Counted from the stretch's first letter, positions 36,840-46,656 are shown. The stretch is 64,000 nucleotides of DNA from Phytohabitans suffuscus (GCF_011764565.1 NZ_AP022871.1:7068320-7132319), one strand, 5' to 3'. Program-made: numbers and translations. Notes: generated by a model from the letters alone, not told the origin.

Positions 36840-36985
36840 CAGGGCGGGACCTGGTGTGGATCTACGACCGGCTGCCCGGTTCCACCCACGACCTGACCGC
36901 TGTCCGACACCCATGGCGTGATCACCACCGCCTACGGCGTGGATGTGGAGTATCGGCCGACAAGGGCTTCAAGGCTCCTGCGGGA
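36840..36985 (+). mobile_element. DDE transposase fragment (IS5-like)
   Basis: The phrases VWIYDRLPGSTHDLTA and, after a frame break, ADKGFKAPAG are the second-Asp and ADKG motifs of DDE_Tnp_4-type transposases. Only about 45 codons remain, between the IS21 right end and an alkB relic. Confidence 0.7.
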
Positions 36986-37431
36986 TCGTGACCGACCACA
37001 CCGCAATGGGTTGCGAGCTCGCCGAGGCGCGTAAGGTCCGCTGCTACCTTGAGCATTACGGGTTGTGCCGGCAGCGGACCGCGGCCGGCCGGTACGAGAG
37101 GGTCGATCCCTGCCACAGCTGGAACAGCGACCGCGTCGTGACCAACGTCTGCCTCTTCCAGTTGCAGCGTCACAGCGACCATCACCTCAACCCGCTGCGC
37201 CGGTACCAGACGCTGCGCAACCTCGACGCCTCGCCGCAGCTGCCCTCCGGTTACGCCACCATGATCGTCATAGCGCTCATCACTCCACTGTGGCGGCGCA
37301 TCATGGACCCGAAGGTGCTGGCCCACTACGGTGGCGACCTGGCGCTGGCGAATGTCCATCCACCGGCGGTGCGGCGGCTGCGGGAGCGCTACCCTGACCC
37401 ATCCACTGTGGGTAGTGCTGTAGCGGCATAG
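36985..37431 (+). pseudogene. alkB: Alkane 1-monooxygenase (AlkB) C-terminal relic
   Basis: The open frame gives YLEHYGLCRQRTAAGRYERV, then HSWNSDRVVTNVCLFQLQRH, SDHHLNPLRRYQTLRNLD and LPSGYATMIVIALITPLWRR. HSWNS and LQRHSDHH are the last His boxes of the membrane di-iron alkane hydroxylases. The N-terminal membrane helices and first His boxes are missing, replaced by a transposase fragment. The remaining 3' part has no internal damage. Confidence 0.85.
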
Positions 37432-37575
37432 TGCGGATTGCGTAACGGCCAGCGGAAGCGGCGTTGGCTCGGCCTCAACCAAGCCCATTGCGCGATCACC
37501 ATCGTGCGGTGGGACTGCGGCCGACCACCGACTCTGGTGTCGGCGCTAATTGATCTTGGCCATAGCTGCTAGATC

Positions 37576-39091
37576 CAATGCCGGGTAGTTAAGGATTTTG
37601 GCTGGTTGTCAAGCGTGGCGTGAGGACGTAGGCGGCGGGGTCTCGGTATAGAGGTTTGTCACTCGAAGACAGCCTCTGGACCGGGAGCCCCGCCGTTGGA
37701 ACACTCTGCCATCACCCGCACAATCACCGTGGCTGCGGGTCGATTCGCGCCGGGGCATCTGGGCGAGTTGACCCAGCAGGTGCCCTTCGAGATGGTCGAT
37801 GCCGTCCTGGCCGAGACCCGTACCGCCCAACGCCGTATCCGTGATCTTCCGGCTCGAGTGGTGGTGTATCTGCTGCTGGCCGGGTCTCTGTTCGCCGAGC
37901 TCGGCTACCGGCAGGTCTGGCTTCGCCTAGTCGCCGGGCTGGACGGCCTGCCGGTGCCGGACCCGACCGAGGCGGCGTTGACCAAGGCCCGACACCGGCT
38001 CGGCCCGGCACCCTTGCGGGCGTTGTTCGACCTGCTCCGCGGCCCCGCCGCCACGGCTGGGCCGGTGCGCTGGAAAGGACTGCTCGTCTGCGCGATCGAC
38101 GCCACGATCATGAGCGTGGCGGACAGCCCCGCGAATCTGACCGTATTCACCAAACAGCGCGGCGGCCGCTGCGGCGGTGGTAGCTACCCGACGACGCGGG
38201 TGTCGACCCTGCTGACCCGCGGAACCCGAACAATCATCGACGCCGTGTTCGGCCCCGCCACCATCGGAGAGATCGCCTACGCCCAACGTCTGCCGCCCAG
38301 CATGCATACCGGCATGCTGATCCTGGCCGACCGCTACTACGCAGCCGGGCACCTACTCGCCGCGATCGCCGACACCGGCGCAGACCTGATCGTGCGAGCC
38401 AGAACCGGCAAGACCGGACCGAAACTACCGATCCTGCGCCGTCACCGCGACGGCTCCTACCGATCGGCCTTCGGCGGCAAACCCGTGCGTGTCATCGACG
38501 CCGAGATCACCATCACGACCACCACCGGCACCCACACCGGCGTCTACCGGCTGATCACCACACTCCTCGACGAACGCCGCCACCCCGCCGCCGCACTGAT
38601 CCGGCTCTACCACGAACGCTGGGAAATCGAGACCGCCTACCTCGAGCTGAAATCCTCGATCCTCGGCAGCCGGGTCCTACGCGCCCGCACCCCAACCGGC
38701 ATCACCCAAGAAATCTACGCCCTACTGGTCACCTACCAGATCCTGCGCACCGCCATGACCGACGCCACGAACACCGTCCCAGGCATCGACCCGGACCGGG
38801 CCAGCTTCACCACCGCACTACACGCCGCCCGCGACCAACTCATCCAAGCCAACGGCATCATCGCCGACACCATCATCGACCTAGCCGGCCGAATCGGGCG
38901 ACTGGTCCTGGACAACCTCCTACCCGACCGGCGACCACGCATCAACGCCCGCACCGTCAAACGCGCCATCTCCAAATACAACGCCCGCGGCCCCAACATC
39001 GACCGACGAACCTACAAAACCACCCTCAACATCAACATCCTCGCCGGACCAACCTTGACAACCGCCCCAGAACCCTAACTACCTGGCATTG
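37576..39091 (+). mobile_element. Complete IS4-family insertion sequence
   Basis: A 1,516-bp element with imperfect terminal inverted repeats (CAATGCCGGGTAGTTAAGG at the left; CAATGCCAGGTAGTTAGGG on the opposite strand at the right). A perfect 10-bp target duplication CTGCTAGATC flanks it (37566-37575 and 39092-39101). One intact transposase gene fills it. The insertion lies at the stop codon of the minus-strand relic at 39.1-39.9 kb. Confidence 0.95.
37696..39078 (+). CDS. IS4-family transposase
   Basis: A 460-residue transposase. An N-terminal IS4 domain (FEMVDAVLAETRTAQRRIRD) and a core with the first Asp in LLVCAIDATIMSV, the second in GMLILADRYYAA, and the YREK-like signature YHERWEIETAYLELK. 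The likely start is TTG 37696; no better start is evident. It is full length and undamaged, so the element could still move. Confidence 0.93.
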   Translation: MEHSAITRTITVAAGRFAPGHLGELTQQVPFEMVDAVLAETRTAQRRIRDLPARVVVYLLLAGSLFAELGYRQVWLRLVAGLDGLPVPDPTEAALTKARHRLGPAPLRALFDLLRGPAATAGPVRWKGLLVCAIDATIMSVADSPANLTVFTKQRGGRCGGGSYPTTRVSTLLTRGTRTIIDAVFGPATIGEIAYAQRLPPSMHTGMLILADRYYAAGHLLAAIADTGADLIVRARTGKTGPKLPILRRHRDGSYRSAFGGKPVRVIDAEITITTTTGTHTGVYRLITTLLDERRHPAAALIRLYHERWEIETAYLELKSSILGSRVLRARTPTGITQEIYALLVTYQILRTAMTDATNTVPGIDPDRASFTTALHAARDQLIQANGIIADTIIDLAGRIGRLVLDNLLPDRRPRINARTVKRAISKYNARGPNIDRRTYKTTLNINILAGPTLTTAPEP

Positions 39092-39094
39092 CTG

Positions 39095-39860
39095 CTAGAT
39101 CGTCTTTCTCGCCCAGATAGGGCCGTCCCGTGTGGGCGGCCTTCCGCGTTGTCGCGGTGACCGTGGTGACCGGTTGACGGTCGCGTTGCCGCCCACCGAG
39201 TCCGGGGTGCGGTACCAGTAGAAGTTGGAGTCGGCGCCGTACTTCTGGATACGCATCCGCAGGTACACCGACTCCGATTCGGTCGACCGGGCCCGCGCCG
39301 ACAGCGTCGCGTACCGCGACGTGATCCACGGTGAACTTGACACGTTCGTGACGCACGAGGTGCCGTCGACCGTGAGCCGGTCCGGCAGAGGCGGATAGAT
39401 GTAGTAGGTGACGTGCAGCTTCACCGAGTCGATCTGGATCCGGCGCCACGCGCCCCGGGTGTCCTCATCGGACGACCGTACACCGGACGAGATCGCGCTG
39501 TAGTTCTGGTCGGCCGCCGACCGGACCCGTTTGCGGACCTCGGCTCCGTCGAACTCGACCCACTCGTTCGCCTTACCCGAACAACCGGTCTTGTTGGACG
39601 ACGGCACGAGCTTCGACTGCAACGGATCCCCGTACAGCCAGTCGACACCGTTCCACGAGACGCCGTTGGAGATCTCCTTGGTCCGCCACAGCTGCAAGTA
39701 CCGGTCGTCGCACCCGCCCATGTGGGTCTGCAGCATGTTCACACTCGCCGACGCGATGAACCTGCCCATCAGCTTGCCGATGTTGAGGGTGATCACCGAC
39801 CGCCACAGGCCGCAGCCGCTGCCGCAGGTGCTCCAGGTGTCCAGCCCGACCTCGCCGATG
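39095..39860 (-). pseudogene. Secreted-protein C-terminal relic (unrecognised repeat-type domain)
   Basis: The minus frame reads GEVGLDTWSTCGSGCGLWRS, MGRFIASASVNMLQTHMGG, then DRYLQLWRTKEISNGVSWN, WVEFDGAEVRKRVRSAAD, WRRIQIDSVKLHVTYYIYP and YLRMRIQKYG. The style matches large extracellular actinobacterial proteins that carry DNRLRE- or LamG-like beta domains. The N-terminus is cut off by an IS1380 fragment at about 39861, and the last 20 or so residues look frame-shifted. The stop lies in the IS4 target site. Confidence 0.5.
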
Positions 39861-40018
39861 CCGAACCCGACACCCTGCGCTACCGGCTGCTGCACCTACC
39901 CGCGAAGCTGGCCACCCACGCCCGCCAGAAAACCCTGTCCATCCCCGACGCCTGCCCCTGGGCTGAGGCGTTTCTGCTCTGCTGGCAACGCCTCGGCCTG
40001 CTACCCCTGACCACCTGA
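39861..40018 (+). mobile_element. IS1380-family transposase C-terminal fragment
   Basis: It encodes TLRYRLLHLPAKLATHARQ, then WAEAFLLCWQRLGLLPLTT-stop, resembling the end of IS1380 transposases (RYRLLHVAARL...). About 200 bases of likely element tail follow, to about 40240. The rest of the element is missing. Confidence 0.6.
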
Positions 40019-40441
40019 CTCGTCCGCCCCGGCCCTACCAGCGGAAGACCACCGGACCGGAGAACCGGCGCACCCGCAGCGACACGCGTTGACCCTTACC
40101 ACCAACGGAAGGGACAAAACGGTCCAGATGAAACGAACGACCGGGGATCAAAACCCTCTGACGGATCGAGGTCAAGGCGGCAGACGAGGCGCGACGTGGC
40201 GGACCGGCGGGGTCCTGAGTCAAGTTCAGGGCCATAGAGCGGATTGACGTGACCATCAGCCGCTCAACTCGCGGCAGTTCAGTGCGCTGCACGCACCACG
40301 GCATTTCTCAGGCTACTACGAAGCGGAGACGGCTACCGCTGTCCCGCCGGTTCGTCAGTCGCCTTGTTGAGAGGGGTGGTGTTGGTCGAGGCTCTGTGAT
40401 TCAAGGATTGCGGCGTGGGTGCGTCGAGGTAGTGGGTTCCC
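40019..40441. other. About 420 bases without a gene
   Basis: The first half is probably the noncoding tail of the IS1380 fragment. The second half (to 40441) holds no readable frame with recognisable motifs. Confidence 0.4.
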
Positions 40442-41410
40442 TCAAAGTAAACCTTGAACTGCTCGCTGCCGTAGAGCAGGGCCCCGGCGAAGTCCCTGCC
40501 ACGGCCATGGCCGTCTGCTCTCCGGGCGTAGCGGCGCGCTGGGCCGGCGAGTCGGCGCACACGGGCGAGAAATCGGCGAAACCGCCATTAACGGCATCTT
40601 ATCGAGGTGAAGGAGCCCTCGCCTCCGTGTGCAGCCACCCCGGGCGCCTCTCGCGTCGAGTTCAGGGCGGCCCTGACCGCGGTCGGGTGTGGGCGCTGGG
40701 GCTGGCCTCTCGGTGAGTACCCACCGGTCGTCGTGACCTGTGGCGATCGCGATCGCCTCGGTTACCCGCCGGGCCGCCGCCGGATCATCGACGAAGCTGA
40801 CGGCGGCTTCGAGGTCGACCGGCGGCCCGCCGGCGAGGCTCGCGGCCACGGCGATCAGCTGCCGGTCACGGTCCGGCACGTCGGCGGCCGCGGCGAAGCT
40901 GACCACCGCCGCCCAGTCGGTGACCTGTCCCATCTGCACGGGGTCACCCATGTCCCACACCAGATCCAGGATCCCCACGAGTTCGCCGAAGCCCGGCTGG
41001 TCCGCAACCGCGGTGAAAGTCAGCAGATGCGCGGCGGCCCGCCGGCCGGGCGAGGCGCCGGTGGCGATGTCGGTGCGCAGGACGCCCCGAATCTCATCAC
41101 CGGTGAACCCGGAGGCGAAGTCCGGCCGGGGAGTCCTCCGATGCGGCGGCGGCGCCGTATCGGGGTCGGCCAGCAGCTCCGCCACCCGCAGGCACTCCAC
41201 ACACGGCGGCAACGCGGCGATGTCGACGCACGTGTCACTGAGGTGCATGTCGTACGCAATGTCGATCGCCCACTGGTCACTGCCCCAGACCGGACGCTCC
41301 GGAGCCGAACACAGCGTGAGACCCGTCTGCCCGCCGTCCCCGCCGGCCGCGTCGTCGAGATCCACGGACAGGTGCCGCAACGTGCCGTCCGTACACGGTC
41401 GAGGCGTCAT
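40442..41410 (-). CDS. Unknown protein, probably with altered C-terminus
   Basis: From ATG 41410 (after GGAGGA): MTPRPCTDGTLRHLSVDLDD, then CVDIAALPPCVECLRVAELL with a CxxC pair, a helical middle (GDEIRGVLRTDIATGASPGR, LLTFTAVADQPGFGELVGIL) and LEAAVSFVDDPAAARRVTEA. About the first 235 residues look like real protein; after HDDRWVLTER the sequence turns Arg/Pro-rich and is probably noncoding read-through following truncation near 40700. No signal peptide. I do not recognise a family. The mobile debris just downstream suggests that the 3' end was lost. Confidence 0.5.
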   Translation of the reverse strand: MTPRPCTDGTLRHLSVDLDDAAGGDGGQTGLTLCSAPERPVWGSDQWAIDIAYDMHLSDTCVDIAALPPCVECLRVAELLADPDTAPPPHRRTPRPDFASGFTGDEIRGVLRTDIATGASPGRRAAAHLLTFTAVADQPGFGELVGILDLVWDMGDPVQMGQVTDWAAVVSFAAAADVPDRDRQLIAVAASLAGGPPVDLEAAVSFVDDPAAARRVTEAIAIATGHDDRWVLTERPAPAPTPDRGQGRPELDARGARGGCTRRRGLLHLDKMPLMAVSPISRPCAPTRRPSAPLRPESRRPWPWQGLRRGPALRQRAVQGLL

Positions 41411-41979
41411 CGGGTCCTCCTCACCACCGGATGCGTCGCTGGTCACCCGTGACAACGAAGCCTATCCATGCCACGCAACGAGCCCGCCCCACGACGTGGA
41501 GAGATGCGTCGAGGCGTCAGCCGCGGCGCGGGCACGGACGAGCACGTCCCGGTACGGGTCGTGGTCCGGCTGCTGGCCGCGCTCAGCCAAGCGACGCTCT
41601 TCGCCACGGTCAAATCATGGCAGCGGCCACTGTGGAAACGGCTCGCATACAGTCCACTACCGTCCCGCCGCGCCGGACACCTCGGGGCCGACGCGATCGT
41701 TTGGCCGCCGCCATGACCAGACCCGCTGCCGTGCTCGCGGCGCCACTGTCCAGCCCGGACCGTTCCAACACACGGCAGGACCAGCCGGCTCCTCATCCTC
41801 CGCCGCCCGCAACACCGCCGTGTGGAAGCCGACCCTTTTACAGTCCCCCGTGCGCTGTCTCGGGCGGTAAGGAGGTGCCCGCGCGCAGTTCGTGGCAGAT
41901 CAGTGCGCTCAAGCCGATGTCAATCGCGCGAAATGTTCCTGGATCGCGCTCGGACGGTCGTCTGTGAACGGGCGCGCTG
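41411..41979. other. About 570 bases without a convincing gene
   Basis: Several short frames are open on both strands (for example 41468-41716 plus), but all are Arg/Pro-rich and lack ribosome sites or motifs. I see nothing else in it. Confidence 0.4.
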
Positions 41980-42204
41980 GTGCCGGAACACGACGGCTTC
42001 AGGCAGATGCAGCGGCTACTGTTCAACGTGCTGACGCTGGTCGGCGGCGTGGTGGCGGCGGCTGGGTTCCTGTTCGGCCTCGTCATCACCGCGCTCAATG
42101 GTGAGCTGCTGTACTGCGGTTGGCAGCCTACTCGGGCGCTATCTGGCATCGTGAGAGGGGACGGCGATGGCGCGTTCGGCGGAGCAGGAGCTCAAGGTGC
42201 GTGA
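41980..42204 (+). CDS. Possible small membrane protein
   Basis: A possible 74-residue protein starting at GTG 41980 with one hydrophobic segment (LLFNVLTLVGGVVAAAGFLF). The end overlaps the start of the next gene by 38 bases, and the last 20 residues are Gly/Ala-rich and doubtful. It may be a chance frame. Confidence 0.25.
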   Translation: MPEHDGFRQMQRLLFNVLTLVGGVVAAAGFLFGLVITALNGELLYCGWQPTRALSGIVRGDGDGAFGGAGAQGA

Positions 42205-42490
42205 CACACCCCCGGAGGCCTTCCGGCGCGTCGGTGAGGTGCTGGGCAGGACCTTCGGTGGCCCCGTGGAGCAGGTCTCGGGTACCGAGTTGGCGGTGAC
42301 CACCGTGGTCAACCTTCGGTCGTGGGGTGAGCGGGTGAGCTGCGTCGTGGAGCCCAGTGGCGGCGGTTCGCGTGTCGTGGTGCGCAGTAGGTCGCGGCTG
42401 TCGACCACGCTCTTCGACTGGGGTAAGAACGGCGACAACGTGGAGCGGGTGATCAGCGCCCTTCGGCACCTGCTCAACCCCACCGGATGA
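42167..42490 (+). CDS. Small unknown soluble protein
   Basis: A 107-residue protein with a fair ribosome site (AGAGGGGA) before ATG 42167. It has a single alpha/beta domain: VRDTPPEAFRRVGEVLGRTF, ELAVTTVVNLRSWGERVSCV, SRVVVRSRSRLSTTLFDWG and a C-terminal helix (NVERVISALRHLLNP). The alternating strands with a helix at each end resemble START/SRPBCC-like or DUF1499-like small proteins, but I cannot assign it. No signal peptide. It is intact amid mobile debris. Confidence 0.55.
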   Translation: MARSAEQELKVRDTPPEAFRRVGEVLGRTFGGPVEQVSGTELAVTTVVNLRSWGERVSCVVEPSGGGSRVVVRSRSRLSTTLFDWGKNGDNVERVISALRHLLNPTG

Positions 42491-42519
42491 AGCCTGCGGC
42501 GGGTCGGACCGCGACAACC

Positions 42520-42800
42520 TGGCGGGCCGGCGTCACTATTACCCGCATAACGCGCAGAAGCGGACGATGTTCGGGCGGTGGCTTCGGTGATGCGTCCGCG
42601 TCAGTCGGCGTCGAGGACTTTCCAGTTGACCAGGTGCGTGATCGTCCGTTCGACCGCTGCGCGGGCGTTGTTGGTCGTTTGGTTGCAGGCATGTTGTGCG
42701 TTGCTTGGCTTGGCTCCTCGGGGTTTGCGGGTGCCGGTGATCGCGGATGTGCCCCAGGTAGCCCAGGTCGGCGGGCATGCCGGGGCCGCCGGGCTTGAGG
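42520..42800 (-). mobile_element. IS5-like transposase C-terminal fragment
   Basis: The minus strand reads GGPGMPADLGYLGH and, in a shifted frame, RAAVERTITHLVNWKVLDAD. These are the last-acidic-residue region of IS5-like DDE transposases (typical text: RAxVERAIAHLKxWKIL). Frame-broken and lacking ends. Confidence 0.65.
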
Positions 42801-42849
42801 TGGTCGGCCTATCGGTCGGCGATGCCGGACTCGGTCAGGGCTTTGCTGG

Positions 42850-43415
42850 GGCGTGTCAGATGTCTTGTGTATGAGATCAACTTCGAGGTTGAGGGAGTAG
42901 ACATATGGACATGGCGAACGGGAAGTAGCTGGTAGATGGGTCTGAGTTGCCGGGAGTCTCGGCGCGGGAGATGGTCAGTGAGATGGTCGCGGCGGGGCTG
43001 CTGGACGATCTGATGGACCGGGTCGACGCGGGTGCTCTGGCGTTGAGTGGTGAGGGTGGTCTGCTTCCGGAGTTGGTCAAGGCGGTCCTGGGGCGGGGCT
43101 TGGCGGCGGAGTTGACCGGTCATCTCGGTTACGAGAAAGGCGGTCCGGCCGGTCGGGGCAGCCCGATCTCGCGTAACGGTCACAGTGCGAAGACGATTGC
43201 GACCGAGGCCGGAGACGTTACTTTGGCGGGTGCCGCGGGACCGGGCCGGGACATTCGAGCCGCGGCTGGTCCCGAAAGGCGCCCGCCGCGTCGGCGGCCT
43301 CGATGAGATGATCATCTCGTTGTATGCGGGTGGGATGACGGTGCGTGACATCGGCCATCATCTGCACCGGACGCTGGGTACGGAGTTGTCGCCGGCGACA
43401 ACCAGATCCAGCCAG
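42850..43415 (+). mobile_element. IS256-family transposase N-terminal fragment
   Basis: It reads SAREMVSEMVAAGLLDDLMD, LLPELVKAVLGRGLAAELTG, HLGYEKGGPAGRGSPISRNG and, after a frameshift near 43225, VPRDRAGTFEPRLVPKGARR with DEMIISLYAGGMTVRDIGHH. This is the start of an IS256 (Transposase_mut) enzyme. It stops at about 43415, before the DDE core, where a BTAD fragment begins. Confidence 0.8.
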
Positions 43416-43745
43416 TGATCAACACCGGCGGCCGCTACCACCTCAACCCGGACCTACTCGACATCGACGTCTGGCGGCTCGTCGACGCGCTGCGCCAGGC
43501 CGGCGCAGCCACCGATCCGACCGCCCGCATCAACGCCCTGCAACAGGTCGTCGACGCCGACACCGGAGATCTGTCCGCAGGCTTCGACTACGACTGGATC
43601 GACCGGCCCCGTGAGCAACTGCGCCGCCAGGGATTCCGGGCCCGACTGCACCTGGCCGACCTGCTCGCCGGCACCGACCCGCGGCAGGCCGCCGACCTCG
43701 CCAAAGCCGCAGCAACACTGGAGCCCTACAACAGGGGAGTGGCCG
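43416..43745 (+). pseudogene. BTAD (bacterial transcriptional activation) domain fragment
   Basis: The frame INTGGRYHLNPDLLDIDVWR, LVDALRQAGAATDPTARINA, LQQVVDADTGDLSAGFDYDW and RARLHLADLLAGTDPRQAAD matches the TPR-like BTAD domain of AfsR/DnrI-type activators and of large LysM-BTAD proteins. The DNA-binding part and all else are missing. The frame degrades after EPYNRG. Confidence 0.7.
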
Positions 43746-43795
43746 GTTCGCGACACGCGCCGACCTCACAGGTGGATCTTTGCCGGTGCTTACGG

Positions 43796-44391
43796 CTAAC
43801 GGCCGCGGAGCAGATCGTGGTGGACCAGGCTTGGGTAGTCAGGGGGCAAGATCTCGGTGATCAGCTCGGCCAGCCGGGCGCGGGGGCGTTCGAGTTCGGC
43901 CGGAGGTATCAGGTCCCACGCCGCGACGCGGGCCGTGTAGCGGTCCAGCTTCTCCTGTGTGACATCGCGGATGTGATCGGACCTGTGTCGGCGTACGGGA
44001 TGTCGTGAAGCCGGGCGAGTACGGCGCCGAGCCGGGCGAAGAGCCGATGCCGTTCCGCCACGCCAGCAGCGGTGATGAGGTAGTCTTCCGCGCCGGTGCC
44101 GTCGATCCACTCCTGGATCAGAAAGGCGCGGCCTCCGTCGTCCCGTCCGGAGTCGAGCAGGCGTGGCATGGGAACACCGTGCGTGAGCGCGGTGTGGGTG
44201 GCACGGCGCGCGGCGGCGAAGATATCTTCGGCCCGCGGATCGTCGTTGATCTCTATGAGGTATGTACCGCGGGAGGTGGCCACGCGCCATCCAACGTTGA
44301 AGATGCCTTTCGTCACCGGCTGCACGTCGCTCAGTACGGCGTCCGGCAGCACGGACGCCACAACGGCCCGGACGGGCAGATCAAACACCAT
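43796..44391 (-). pseudogene. APH-fold phosphotransferase, truncated at the catalytic loop
   Basis: From ATG 44391: MVFDLPVRAVVASVLPDAVL, TKGIFNVGWRVATSRGTYLI, ALTHGVPMPRLLDSGRDDGG, RAFLIQEWIDGTGAEDYL and FARLGAVLARLHDIPYADTG. After a frameshift near 43960-43990 it continues HIRDVTQEKLDRYTARVA and PSLVHHDLLRGR-stop. This is the N-lobe and hinge of an aminoglycoside-phosphotransferase-type kinase, ending exactly at the HxD catalytic loop (HHD). The metal-binding half is gone. Its start overlaps the previous relic by 11 bases. Confidence 0.7.
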
Positions 44392-45019
44392 GCGTCGCTC
44401 CCGGCCGTGCCGGCTGCGGTGCCAGTTCGGCGGGTAGATTCGCCAGATACCGGCCGGCCAGCTCGACGGACCCACGGCTGATCGCGCTCATCACCCGGCC
44501 GAGCAGGTGGATGTGGCGGTAGAGCACGATCGCCGGCTCATCCGGATCGATGCCCACCACCTGCCGCCACCGCCGCGGCGGGATCCGCCACTCCCAGGCG
44601 AAGCGCACCAGGTCAAGCTGCGGATCCCCATAGGTCGCCAACTCCCAGTCGAGCAGGACCACGCGGCCCGCTCGGAGACGGAAGTTGCCGGGGTGGGGAT
44701 CGCCGTGCAACAGATGGGGCCGGACGTCGGCGAGCAGGGCGAGGTCGGTTCGCACACGCGCGCGGTGGGCGGCGATCGCCGCCTGACCCAAGCGCGTCAG
44801 GGTGGCCGCGTATGAGGCAAGCCGGTCTGTCAGGAACGCCATCCAGGCGACTGAGTCCGGCGCGCTGATCCGGCCGTACGACGGCCCGTCCACTGTGTGC
44901 GCCGCCCGCAGCGCCGCCAGCGCCCCATCGAGGATGATCGGCACGGTGCGGGCGCGCTTGCCCTCGGCGATGAGTCCTCCCGGTCCCGGGTGGTCTGGCG
45001 CCGGACCGTCCACATCCAC
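44381..45019 (-). pseudogene. APH-fold phosphotransferase, C-lobe only
   Basis: It reads VAWMAFLTDRLASYAATLTR, VRPHLLHGDPHPGNFRLRAG, RVVLLDWELATYGDPQLDLV, RFAWEWRIPPRRWRQVVG and YRHIHLLGRVMSAISRGS. The catalytic HGDPHPGN and metal-binding DWE motifs are intact, but the ATP-binding N-lobe is missing: the coding-like part begins near 44975, where an oxidoreductase fragment on the other strand begins. With the next gene it was probably a tandem pair of related kinases. Confidence 0.65.
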
Positions 45020-45264
45020 GTGTCCCGGTCGATGTCAATCTGGTGCCGCCGATCCGCTACCCGGACGGCAAGCGGTACCTGCGAATCGGGGCCTGGGGTG
45101 CAGCCTCTCGTCGAGCAGCCGCGTACGGTCGACGAGATGGTCGCCTGGTATACCCGGCAGGGGATCACGCCGCGGCAGACGGCGTTCCTCGAGGCGATGA
45201 TGCGGCGCCTCATCCCCTCGCTCGAGCCACTCGCCGTGACCGCCGCCGTTCGGACTGTGCTGAC
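45000..45264 (+). pseudogene. FAD-dependent oxidoreductase C-terminal fragment
   Basis: The plus strand reads VPVDVNLVPPIRYPDGKRYL then RIGAWG and, after a one-base shift near 45098, QPLVEQPRTVDEMVAWYTRQ, LEAMMRRLIPSLEPLAVTAA and VRTVLTCA. The phrase 'PPIRYPDGKRYLRIG' is typical of the C-terminal part of DAO-type flavoenzymes. The FAD-binding N-terminus is missing. Assignment is tentative. Confidence 0.45.
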
Positions 45265-46227
45265 ATGCGCGGTAGCCTGGCGGCCGTGTCGCAGAATCCC
45301 GACTCTGTCGCATCACCGGACGACCTGCGGGCACTGAGCGTCGATGGGAAGAAGCTCGCACGCTACGTCGAGGAGGATGGCTTCGCCGACGGCCTACGGG
45401 CCGTGAAGCTGGCGTTGGGCCCCGACTTCGCGGAGCGCCTCCAGCGGTGGGCCGTCATGGTCATTCATCCCGATCTCATCGCCCAACGCCGTGTCGGGCG
45501 TGCTCTCACGTTCCTTCGCGACCACGCGTTCGAGCCCCTGTCCGCCGTGCCGTTCGTGTTCGGAGCGGAGATGACGGCCGCGATGTGGAAGGACTCGCTG
45601 GATGACGCGACCGAGGACAGCCTGACCCTATGCGACATCTTCTGCGCCAAGACCGAGTCCCTGCTGCTCGTTCTCGCCGACGGCGGCAGGTCCCACGACG
45701 AGCCGGCGAGCGTGCGCCTCTCCCGGCTGAAGGGCTCCACCGTGGCCACCAAGCGCCACAGCGGCCACCTTCGCAGCCAGCTGGAGGCGACAAATCGCAT
45801 TGTCACCGCGGTGCATTGTTCCGATGAGCCGATCGACATCGTACGGGAGCTCGCCATCCTTCTGCCCTGTCCGATGGCGGAGTTCCTGACGTCGGCCGAC
45901 GCCGTCGAGCGCGGGGATGCGCCGTCCAATTTCGAAGCACTGGTCGCGGAGATCTACGCCAGGACCGCGCCACACGACCTCAACGTCGTTGACGCCGCCG
46001 AGCGTCTCCTGTCGGCCGCCCCGCCGGAGCAGGGCGCACAGGAGGCGCGGGCCGCGAAGCTCCGGCTGCGGGACAATCTGCGGCGGTGGCGGGCTGGCGA
46101 AGGTTTCCTGGTGTGGAAGGAATTCGTCGCGGACCTGGGCGCCATGGGCGTCGCCGCCGACTCGTGGGACGCTGTGCTGCTCGCCACCGAGTTCGTCCAG
46201 CACAGCCGCGACGTCACGAAGAAGTAA
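45265..46227 (+). CDS. Unknown 320-residue cytoplasmic protein
   Basis: An intact frame from ATG 45265 (an in-frame GTG at 45286 is possible). Mostly helical: LRALSVDGKKLARYVEEDGF, LKLALGPDF-like AVKLALGPDFAERLQRWAVM, VGRALTFLRDHAFEPLSAVP, FGAEMTAAMWKDSLDDATED, LTLCDIFCAKTESLLLVLAD and a C-terminal FLVWKEFVADLGAMGVAADS. No signal peptide, membrane segment or known catalytic motif. Two closely spaced Cys (LCDIFC) and a conserved-looking LRSQLEATNRIVTAVH stand out. Good codon use and no frameshift mark a real gene, but I recognise no family. It lies alone among truncated genes. Confidence 0.55.
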   Translation: MRGSLAAVSQNPDSVASPDDLRALSVDGKKLARYVEEDGFADGLRAVKLALGPDFAERLQRWAVMVIHPDLIAQRRVGRALTFLRDHAFEPLSAVPFVFGAEMTAAMWKDSLDDATEDSLTLCDIFCAKTESLLLVLADGGRSHDEPASVRLSRLKGSTVATKRHSGHLRSQLEATNRIVTAVHCSDEPIDIVRELAILLPCPMAEFLTSADAVERGDAPSNFEALVAEIYARTAPHDLNVVDAAERLLSAAPPEQGAQEARAAKLRLRDNLRRWRAGEGFLVWKEFVADLGAMGVAADSWDAVLLATEFVQHSRDVTKK

Positions 46228-46656
46228 GCCGCCCGGCCAGCCTGGCGTTCGTCCTCGACAGGCTTCATACCGGCGGTACGGTACCGAACCAGTACCGGGC
46301 ACTGCTCGTGGGCGGGACGGGCGGCCCTGGCAGGTGGTGCGGCAGACGGCGGAGCCGGACCTGTCGGTCGTGGACCTCTCCACGGGTCCAGGCAATCCAT
46401 GAGTCGCCGGAGACGAGCGGGCTCGACCCGAGCGTCCAGGGGCCCACCCCCGAACCGGATCGGCGGGCACGACGCGCCGCTGTCGGTCCTCACGTTCACC
46501 AAGGAGATGCCACTGCCCCGCCACGGTCGCCAAGCAGTACCGCGAAAGCTCCCTGGCGGAGGTTCGCTCTGCTCAACCTGGTACAGACGGCGTTGTCACG
46601 GCTGGCGACCATCGGTCTCACCCGTCCGCATCATGGCCCGACCGGAGGAGACTCGA
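46228..46656. other. About 430 bases without a convincing gene
   Basis: A short plus-strand phrase (QVVRQTAEPDLSVVDLSTG, near 46340-46400) reads like protein but is isolated; I cannot identify it. The remainder shows nothing. Confidence 0.35.
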
